37,053 nt of DNA from Acholeplasmatales bacterium. Lineage in GTDB: Bacteria; Bacillota_I; Bacilli_A; Acholeplasmatales; JAEDCM01. The DNA is taken from assembly GCA_017961685.1 (NCBI GenBank), contig JAGCWW010000080.1, forward strand, positions 1 through 37,053, given 5' to 3'. A program made the position numbers and the translations under genes. Below, piece after piece: positions 32,366-37,053 of the stretch. The notes beneath the pieces were generated by a model. It worked only from the letters and a program-made list of their open reading frames with translations, was not told the DNA's origin and did not search any database. Numbering within the stretch: position 1 is the stretch's first letter; each line of letters starts with the position of its first letter.

Positions 32366-33193
32366 TTATTTGTTAAGTTGTTTATGATGTATATCAACTA
32401 CATAATCAATTGCCTTTAGTGAATCTAATATTCTTTTCATTATAATATCTATTTCACTGTTTTCTTCATAGTTAGATGGAGCGATAAAATCTACTCTTTT
32501 TTCTAGTAATAAGCTATTTGCTAAAGCCTTTGATTTATCAGTATAAACGGCTATAGATTTACCACCATTAGCTTTAACTAATTTCATACAAGGAATATCA
32601 GTTATACCATCTGCAATATAAATCATATTTCTAAATGGGATTCTTCTATCATCATTAATAATATATTTATTTAAATCATTATCGTTAGATACGTCTAAAA
32701 CACCTTTATTAATTCTAAATAAGAATTGTGTTTTAGTTGTATAGTTAACTACTAATTTTGGCCAAATAGCAATACCATTAACATCATATAAGAATTCACA
32801 TGCATAAATCTCTTTAAATTCTTTAGCGATTTGTGATCCTTCTATTATTTCTTTTAGACCACTAGAAATAATATAATGTTCTATTTCAATACCTTTAGAT
32901 TTACCATATTCATTTATTCTTTCAAACCAAGTAGTAACACCAGGGAAGAATTCAATATTTTTTCCAGCTCCATTAAAAGTATCTTTCTTTATAGGCATAT
33001 CATGTTTTTTAGATTCTTTTATCATTAAATAAAGATAAGCAAGTATTTTATCCATCTTTTCTTTTTTACTTAATTCATCACACTTACCCCAAAAGTCTGA
33101 TGCGGATAAATTAACACTAGGAATAAAAGTATATTCTTGCATATCCTTAGTACATAAAGTCTTATCAAAATCATACATTATAGCAACTTTCAT
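32366..33193 (-). CDS. HAD-superfamily phosphatase
   Basis: The 275-residue protein begins MKVAIMYDFDKTLCTKDMQE, the DFDKT motif I of HAD hydrolases. HYIISSGLKEII supplies motif II (Ser), and IYIADGITDIPCMK supplies the DGxTD motif IV of the phosphoserine-phosphatase-like group. A helical cap lies between. The start at 33191-33193 is chosen because GAGGTG precedes it; an in-frame GTG overlaps that site. Substrate is unknown. It is monocistronic, between the FakA-C-like gene and the Pr6Pr-like gene. Confidence 0.87.
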   Translation of the reverse strand: MKVAIMYDFDKTLCTKDMQEYTFIPSVNLSASDFWGKCDELSKKEKMDKILAYLYLMIKESKKHDMPIKKDTFNGAGKNIEFFPGVTTWFERINEYGKSKGIEIEHYIISSGLKEIIEGSQIAKEFKEIYACEFLYDVNGIAIWPKLVVNYTTKTQFLFRINKGVLDVSNDNDLNKYIINDDRRIPFRNMIYIADGITDIPCMKLVKANGGKSIAVYTDKSKALANSLLLEKRVDFIAPSNYEENSEIDIIMKRILDSLKAIDYVVDIHHKQLNK

Positions 33194-33279
33194 AGATTTC
33201 ACCTCATATCTATTTTATCATACAATATGATAAATATATATATTTTTCTTATTTTTCATAAAAATTAATAAGTAAATAA

Positions 33280-33300
33280 AAAAAGGCTAAATTAAGCCTT
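33280..33300 (-). terminator. Terminator overlapping the Pr6Pr-like stop
   Basis: In minus-strand RNA, AAAAGGCU and AGCCUUUU pair and a U run follows. The stop codon at 33292-33294 lies in the hairpin. Confidence 0.75.
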
Positions 33301-33912
33301 TTTATTAACTCTTATATTAGTAAATAATAATAACCAAATAGTAAATGCTATTAATGATAAAACAATTATGACACTAAGGATACTTAACCATAAAGCATTA
33401 TTATAATAATCTAAGAATGGATATGGTGGAGTAACTACTTTTAAAAGGATTAATATTGATATAAAAATAGAATAAAGTATCGAAAAAATAGATCCTAAAA
33501 TAAATCCCTTTTTATATGAATAATCATATTTTTCAAAACATACAAATGTAATAATAGCAATAATTGGCGCTAAAGTATGATATATGATAAAATGTCTATC
33601 AATCATAAGCATATAGACATCAAACTTAACCATTGGTAAAAGAATAAAAACAACAACAAAGAATGTTACATTTAAAGCTATGGTAGCTGTTAATTTCATA
33701 AATTTAACAACCTTACTAAATTTATCATACTTCTCTTTTAATAAATAGTTAATTATAAATAAGCTAGAAGCAATTAAACCTAAATAGTTTGATAGGTTTG
33801 TATAAAACTTTAATATCATTCCTTTTTCAAAATAAATACTTAATATAAAGCCCAGTAATTCTAACGCAAATAATATGATATTAAATATCAAAGCTTTTTT
33901 ATTTAAATTCAT
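33292..33912 (-). CDS. Pr6Pr-like integral membrane protein
   Basis: The 206-residue protein has six hydrophobic helices and resembles Pr6Pr/FAR-17a-type membrane proteins. Suggestive motifs are KFYTNLSNYLGL, TATIALNVTFFVVVFILLP, HTLAPIIAIITF (with the conserved His in helix 4) and VTPPYPFLDY before the last helix. Eukaryotic relatives in the FAR-17a/ADTRP group are lipid hydrolases; the bacterial function is not established. The ATG at 33910-33912 has AAAGGA ten bases upstream. It has its own promoter and terminator. Confidence 0.78.
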   Translation of the reverse strand: MNLNKKALIFNIILFALELLGFILSIYFEKGMILKFYTNLSNYLGLIASSLFIINYLLKEKYDKFSKVVKFMKLTATIALNVTFFVVVFILLPMVKFDVYMLMIDRHFIIYHTLAPIIAIITFVCFEKYDYSYKKGFILGSIFSILYSIFISILILLKVVTPPYPFLDYYNNALWLSILSVIIVLSLIAFTIWLLLFTNIRVNKKA

Positions 33913-33943
33913 ATTACTCACTTCCTTTACTTGTTATAAATAA

Positions 33944-33972
33944 ATTATATTATGAGAAATATTATTATTCAA
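33944..33972 (-). promoter_or_regulatory. Promoter for the Pr6Pr-like gene
   Basis: Minus-strand TTGAAT (33967-33972) and TATAAT (33944-33949) are 17 bases apart. Confidence 0.75.
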
Positions 33973-34003
33973 GTATTGTGAAAAGATTGGTTTATCCTAA
34001 ACA

Positions 34004-34036
34004 AGAAAAAAAGGCTAGAAATAAACGTTTCTATCC
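34004..34036 (-). terminator. Second terminator downstream of the viperin operon
   Basis: In minus-strand RNA, GGAUAGAAA (34028-34036) pairs with UUUCUAGCC (34013-34021) with one mismatch, followed by a U7 run. It backs up the terminator at 34072-34093 and insulates the defence genes from the Pr6Pr-like gene. Confidence 0.72.
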
Positions 34037-34071
34037 TATTGTTTATTATTAGTTAAGGAAGATTTGAATAA

Positions 34072-34093
34072 ATAAAAAGGCTCCCTCGAGCCT
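34072..34093 (-). terminator. Terminator of the viperin/Asn-rich peptide operon
   Basis: In minus-strand RNA, AGGCUC and GAGCCU flank GAGG, followed by UUUUAUU. It begins six bases after the stop of the small Asn-rich protein. Confidence 0.82.
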
Positions 34094-34098
34094 CGTTT

Positions 34099-34263
34099 TT
34101 ACTTACCATGTCCCTGATAATTACTATTATTTGGATTGCATTGGTTAGCATGATTATCATTATTTGCTTGATGTGCATGATTATTCGGATTATTTTGGTT
34201 TGAATAATCATTTCTTTGTTGCTGTGTATGTGTGTTGCCCGAACATCCATGTCCTTTTGCCAT
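34099..34263 (-). CDS. 54-residue Asn/His/Gln-rich peptide with two internal repeats, next to viperin
   Basis: The ATG at 34261-34263 has a near-perfect AGAAGGAGGTGA site, and the gene begins 15 bases after the viperin stop. The peptide starts MAKGHGCSGNTHTQQQ and contains two copies of ND-x(1-2)-[SA]-NQ-x-NPNN-x(3)-Q (residues 18-32 and 35-50). It ends YQGHGK. Asn, His and Gln dominate; cysteines lie at 7 and 42. There is no signal peptide. A longer frame on the same strand (34053-34268) lacks a matching ribosome-binding site and looks like a shadow. The role is unknown; metal or nucleic-acid binding, or an accessory to viperin, is speculative. Confidence 0.8.
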   Translation of the reverse strand: MAKGHGCSGNTHTQQQRNDYSNQNNPNNHAHQANNDNHANQCNPNNSNYQGHGK

Positions 34264-34278
34264 ATCACTCACCTCCTT

Positions 34279-35073
34279 CTAAATATATCTTTTCAAATAA
34301 TCCATATAGTTTATTTCTAAAATATCAATTGCTTCTTGCAAGGAGTAATCAAAAATAGATATATTACTATTATGAAAATTATTTGTCGACACATTTCCTA
34401 ACGAATCAATAATTACGTATGATTTTTCCATATCTTTACTACTTTCATATACATATTTGTAATTAATTCTTTTAAGAAAAACATCAACTTCTTCATTACT
34501 TACTGAATTACTATTTGTCTCATCGCAACACATTTGAAATATTTTAAAACGATCTGGTTTTATCTCGTTTATAAACAAATTAAAATCTTCGTTGCAATTA
34601 ATCTTTGATAAACAAGTATTAATTTTAAGCCTTATTCCTGCACCCTTTATCAGTGAAGAAATGTATATTATTTTTTCTCTAGTAAGTGTATTAGCCTTAT
34701 AACTCCTGCCAATTTTCATATTTCCCTCAAACGATAATGAGTCAACGCTGATTCCAATCATATCTATTTTATCTCCATAAGATTTTATAAAAGATTCATC
34801 TAAATAATAACCATTTGTAATAATTGATACCTTAATATTTTTCCTATAAATATAATCTATTATGTTCCCTATATTTCGTGATAACAGCGGCTCACCGCCT
34901 GCTAGATTTATTCTTCCATCAATGTTATTCTCTCTATAATAATTTGATATTTTATCAACTACTATCTTTAATTGTTCAAAGGATAATTCATTATTTTCTT
35001 TTTTTACAAAACAATGTGAACAATTAAAATTACAAAAATCAGTAAAATGCAAATTAACACATGAGTATATCAT
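34279..35073 (-). CDS. Prokaryotic viperin (antiviral radical SAM enzyme)
   Basis: The 264-residue protein has the radical-SAM cluster site C14-x3-C18-x2-C21 in NLHFTDFCNFNCSHCFVKK and the GGEP motif (59-62) in INLAGGEPLL. It follows viperin order: IDMIGISVDS, then IGRSYKANT, LKINTCLSKINCNEDFN, DRFKIFQM and KSYVIIDSLGNV, each with a counterpart in animal viperin. Viperins convert CTP, UTP or GTP to 3'-deoxy-3',4'-didehydro nucleotides that end viral transcripts. It is shorter than most, stopping at YLKRYI, near where the usual C-terminal tail begins. GAGGTGA precedes the ATG; a TATAAT box lies just upstream (about 35099-35104). Confidence 0.88.
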   Translation of the reverse strand: MIYSCVNLHFTDFCNFNCSHCFVKKENNELSFEQLKIVVDKISNYYRENNIDGRINLAGGEPLLSRNIGNIIDYIYRKNIKVSIITNGYYLDESFIKSYGDKIDMIGISVDSLSFEGNMKIGRSYKANTLTREKIIYISSLIKGAGIRLKINTCLSKINCNEDFNLFINEIKPDRFKIFQMCCDETNSNSVSNEEVDVFLKRINYKYVYESSKDMEKSYVIIDSLGNVSTNNFHNSNISIFDYSLQEAIDILEINYMDYLKRYI

Positions 35074-35133
35074 AATTTATCACCTCGACTACATTTTATT
35101 ATAAAATCAGAGAACTTATCGGTACTTTAAGCG

Positions 35134-35161
35134 AAAAAAACACCGGATGTTTCCCGGTGTT
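35134..35161 (-). terminator. Terminator after the HTH gene
   Basis: In minus-strand RNA, AACACCGG (35154-35161) and CCGGUGUU (35139-35146) flank GAAACAU and are followed by U5. It separates the HEPN/nucleotidyltransferase/HTH unit from the viperin unit. Confidence 0.87.
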
Positions 35162-35170
35162 TTTCTTTAC

Positions 35171-35368
35171 TTATAAAGCATCGTGTAATTGTCTCAAATT
35201 TATGTAATTATTCGCCTTTGGCACAAGACCATTCCTCCATTTATAAATTGTCTTTTCGCTAACATTAAGCAAAATTGACAATTCATAAAATGAATATTTA
35301 GCAGACAAATCACATATTAATTTTAAAACAATTCTATTGGTTTCTTCCTTTGTTACAAGTTCTACCAT
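35171..35368 (-). CDS. Small helix-turn-helix protein
   Basis: The 65-residue protein is a single DNA-binding domain. SFYELSILLNVSEKTIYKWR then NGLVPKANNYINL matches a HTH of the XRE or Cro type (two short helices around LNVSEKTI). AGGAGG precedes the ATG by eight bases. It is the last gene of the HEPN/nucleotidyltransferase unit, or has a promoter in the 82-base gap. A transcriptional regulator of the island, or an antitoxin-like control protein, is the natural guess. Confidence 0.8.
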   Translation of the reverse strand: MVELVTKEETNRIVLKLICDLSAKYSFYELSILLNVSEKTIYKWRNGLVPKANNYINLRQLHDAL

Positions 35369-35381
35369 AACAATATCCTCC

Positions 35382-35396
35382 TCTGGTCAAGCCAGA
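35382..35396. promoter_or_regulatory. Inverted repeat before the HTH gene (possible operator or leader hairpin)
   Basis: TCTGG and CCAGA flank TCAAG, immediately upstream of the AGGAGG site of the HTH gene. TTGACC occurs twice on the minus strand nearby, 16 bases apart. It could be an autoregulatory operator or a leader hairpin. Confidence 0.4.
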
Positions 35397-35450
35397 AAGG
35401 TCAATCAGTCTAAGATATTGTACTTATATTATAATACTTTTTTTTATTTT

Positions 35451-36107
35451 TTAAAGTTTAATTTTAAAATGAGTTAATGTCTCCACTAGTGCCTCATTTA
35501 AAATCTGGTATGCTTTTTTCTTATTTGGTTCTGTCTGATTCCTATATTCATGCCTTTTTGATATATATATTTGTCTCAAATAACCATCCATTTTTTCGTC
35601 CTTAGCAACTATATTATAAATCGCTTTATATTTTGACATATCTTTTCTTTCCAGCCATGAATAGTCTTTATTATTTGCATCATTAGAATCTTTTTTATTA
35701 AACAAAATATGATACTCACCATTCTCGTCTACTTTTGTAATAATTATATCAAATCCATAGCCTCGACAACTGCTTTTTGTTCTTAATGATTGACTTCTAT
35801 CTTTACAATCACAAAAATCCATAGGCTTAAACATATCAAAGGCAGCCTTAAATTCTTTCTTCAAGACGCTTGGCTCCGTTCCCGAAGGAATCCTCTTTAA
35901 CACAATTTGGTAATCTAAATCGAAATAATTCTCTTCATTACATTTTCTGACTACCATATTTCTTGATCCACTTCCTATTAAGTGACAATCAAAACGAATT
36001 TTATGCCTTTTTCTCATATAAATATGAACATCATTTATCCAATTATGAAAAACGTTTCTCGGTTTTCCTCTACCTTTCAATTCTTTTTCTCTTACATATT
36101 GGCACAT
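35451..36107 (-). CDS. Nucleotidyltransferase-fold protein of the defence island
   Basis: The 218-residue protein shows a polymerase-beta-type nucleotidyltransferase core: LIGSGSRN (residues 43-50), FDLDYQI with D63-x-D65, and a third acidic residue D120 in GYGFDIIITK. The spacing GS-x(16)-DxD is longer than in minimal MNT antitoxins. The rest is basic and helical (KRHEYRNQTEPNKKKAYQIL). It lies 18 bases after the HEPN-type gene, in the pairing seen in HEPN/MNT toxin-antitoxin modules. A cyclic-nucleotide synthase or an AMP-adding antitoxin are both possible; no transmembrane effector is adjacent. Confidence 0.72.
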   Translation of the reverse strand: MCQYVREKELKGRGKPRNVFHNWINDVHIYMRKRHKIRFDCHLIGSGSRNMVVRKCNEENYFDLDYQIVLKRIPSGTEPSVLKKEFKAAFDMFKPMDFCDCKDRSQSLRTKSSCRGYGFDIIITKVDENGEYHILFNKKDSNDANNKDYSWLERKDMSKYKAIYNIVAKDEKMDGYLRQIYISKRHEYRNQTEPNKKKAYQILNEALVETLTHFKIKL

Positions 36108-36125
36108 TTTTTCACTCCCTCATGA

Positions 36126-36815
36126 TTATAATTCACTAATTAGCACTGAATATAATTGGCTTTTTATATTTTTCTTTGTAGCTTCTATTTTTTCATTTAT
36201 CTGCTCTATAAGGGCATCTCTATATCTTTCAGGCAAACATTCAATCAATGCAACTATTTTACTTCTTAATTCATTAGTTTTAATATTAAAATCACAATCA
36301 AATAATAGTGGAATATGATGCATGACATCATTCCTAAAATCACATAAAAACTGCAATTTTTCCATATCATATGGTATATTATATCTATTCTTTAATGCTT
36401 TTAATAATATTACAATTCCCCCAAAATTAAGGGCAAACTTTTTATACAATACAGTTATTTCGAAATCGCATATTTCCTTTTTTTCAATCAACGGCTCTTG
36501 TCCTTCTTTAATTTGCTTAAATGCATCAGGATATTTTTTTATAAATTCATCAGTTGCATCAAAATTCGTAAAAATATAATTCTTTATTTCTTCTTCAAGT
36601 GTGCCAAAAAAAGTATACAAAACATCCTTTATTGCCTTGTCAAATTTTATAAAAGCATTTACATCATTATAACTAATATCAGAATCTATTTTTTTCAAGC
36701 TTTCAAAAATAATATAATATTGTTGTTTTCCCCTAATTTGAGAATATGATTCATAATTTTCTTTATCTTGTTTGTTTAAGGATTTTATGAAATCAATGTA
36801 GTTCATATCTATCAC
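36126..36815 (-). CDS. Abi/AbiF-like HEPN-domain RNase candidate
   Basis: The 229-residue protein is all-helical and carries FRNDVMHHIPLLF (R161-x4-H166-H167), the RX4-6H motif of HEPN RNases, in the position and style of Abi_2 (AbiD/F) abortive-infection proteins. The N-terminal half, KFDKAIKDVLYTFFGTLEEE then IKNYIF, resembles the helix that precedes that motif in the family. Abi_2 proteins usually have about 300 residues, so this is compact. The frame opens with GTG at 36815 (stop-start overlap with a ten-codon leader frame); ATG 36806 is the alternative. An RNA structure lies directly upstream. Confidence 0.75.
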   Translation of the reverse strand: MIDMNYIDFIKSLNKQDKENYESYSQIRGKQQYYIIFESLKKIDSDISYNDVNAFIKFDKAIKDVLYTFFGTLEEEIKNYIFTNFDATDEFIKKYPDAFKQIKEGQEPLIEKKEICDFEITVLYKKFALNFGGIVILLKALKNRYNIPYDMEKLQFLCDFRNDVMHHIPLLFDCDFNIKTNELRSKIVALIECLPERYRDALIEQINEKIEATKKNIKSQLYSVLISEL

Positions 36816-36844
36816 GTATAATCAAATCGAAAGGTTTTATTCAA
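36812..36844 (-). CDS. Possible ten-residue leader peptide coupled to the HEPN gene
   Basis: AAGGAG (36855-36860) lies ten bases before a TTG that opens MNKTFRFDYT and a TGA stop. The TGA overlaps the HEPN GTG start by GTGA. The HEPN gene has no other ribosome-binding site nearby, so coupling of its translation to this short frame would explain the layout. It may equally be chance. Confidence 0.35.
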   Translation of the reverse strand: MNKTFRFDYT

Positions 36845-36879
36845 TTTGATTAATCTCCTTTCTATCTTTATAATAATAA

Positions 36880-37042
36880 ATGCACTGTGGATTCTTTTCT
36901 GTATTATTACGACTTTGATCGTTTTTGGGTGATTATTACCACAGTCTTTTATTCTAAATGTTAATTTGGTAAATTAGACTTCGAGTCTTTATGATGAACG
37001 TGATTACTTGATACTAGACATGTGGCGTAAGAGACAGTGCAT
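36880..37042 (-). ncRNA. Structured RNA candidate upstream of the HEPN gene (AbiF-type arrangement)
   Basis: The ends, AUGCACUGU (37034-37042) and ACAGUGCAU (36880-36888), form nine base pairs. Inside, CCACA and GUCU (37016-37025) pair with AGAC and UGUGG (36939-36947) with one bulge. AGACU/AGUCU (36976-36988) and ACGAU/GUCGU (36909-36922) form hairpins. The last uses a G-U pair only in minus-strand RNA. A conserved RNA named abiF has been reported upstream of Abi_2 genes; sequence identity to it is not checked here. Confidence 0.55.
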
Positions 37043-37053
37043 AGTTTAATGGA

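Noticed and set aside
34053..34268. A 71-codon minus-strand reading frame ending near 34053
   Set aside because: It overlaps the Asn-rich peptide in another frame, lacks a properly spaced ribosome-binding site, runs through the terminator at 34072-34093 and has Ile/Met-rich composition typical of a shadow frame.
34099..35073. RiPP cluster (radical SAM plus small peptide)
   Set aside because: The radical SAM protein matches viperin, which modifies nucleotides, and lacks the SPASM or RRE regions of peptide maturases.
36880..37042. Retron-type ncRNA (terminal inverted repeats upstream of a defence gene)
   Set aside because: No reverse transcriptase is visible in the window and an AbiF-type arrangement fits the adjacent HEPN gene better; a reverse transcriptase beyond 37053 cannot be excluded.
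1..37053. tRNA or rRNA genes, CRISPR arrays, insertion sequences, replication origin
   Set aside because: No cloverleaf with CCA-like end, spaced direct repeats, transposase or DnaA-box cluster was seen in any intergenic gap.

Overview
The window looks like chromosomal DNA from a low-GC member of the Firmicutes (class Bacilli), probably an uncultured host-associated lineage near Erysipelotrichales, RF39 or Acholeplasmatales. The basis is strong AT richness, AGGAGG-type ribosome-binding sites, many T-run terminators, TTG starts in two housekeeping genes, and a recognisable Bacilli gene order. Tryptophan is read from TGG and long genes are not broken by TGA, so the standard bacterial code applies. 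The lineage is inference.

Positions 1-11.4 kb (almost all minus strand) hold an expanded form of the classical Firmicutes block cysS-mrnC-rlmB-sigH-rpmG-secE-nusG-rplK-rplA. Extra genes are spliced in: a CtpE/Exp7-like P-type ATPase, an ABC-F ATPase, and a HAD phosphatase/SGNH hydrolase/membrane protein group. An L1-type mRNA binding site and a clear promoter precede rplK. From 11.5 to 18.5 kb come a GLUG-like lipoprotein, a small membrane protein, a GH94 phosphorylase, a cytoplasmic zinc-ribbon/leucine-rich-repeat protein and an unknown helical protein.

Positions 18.5-21.8 kb hold the most unusual unit, a polar amino-acid ABC transporter operon. Its 5' leader contains two tandem copies of the same attenuator-like RNA, each ending in its own intrinsic terminator. 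Its solute-binding protein appears circularly permuted: the normal C-terminal segment sits directly after the lipobox. Its ATPase carries a charged coiled-coil insertion of about 217 residues just before the ABC signature. A large secreted protein and a compact operon of zinc-ribbon/Sel1 proteins follow.

Positions 25.9-32.3 kb form a purine-salvage region. A guanine-type purine riboswitch controls a BMP-family nucleoside transporter (binding protein, double ATPase, two permeases), with xanthine phosphoribosyltransferase immediately upstream. A HAD phosphatase, a stand-alone FakA-C-like domain and a Pr6Pr-like membrane protein lie beyond it.

Positions 34.0-37.05 kb look like a defence island. 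It contains a prokaryotic viperin followed closely by a 54-residue Asn/His/Gln-rich repeat peptide, an HTH protein, a nucleotidyltransferase, and an Abi/HEPN-type RNase candidate preceded by a strongly structured RNA region resembling the arrangement described for AbiF systems. No tRNA, rRNA, CRISPR array or insertion sequence was seen.
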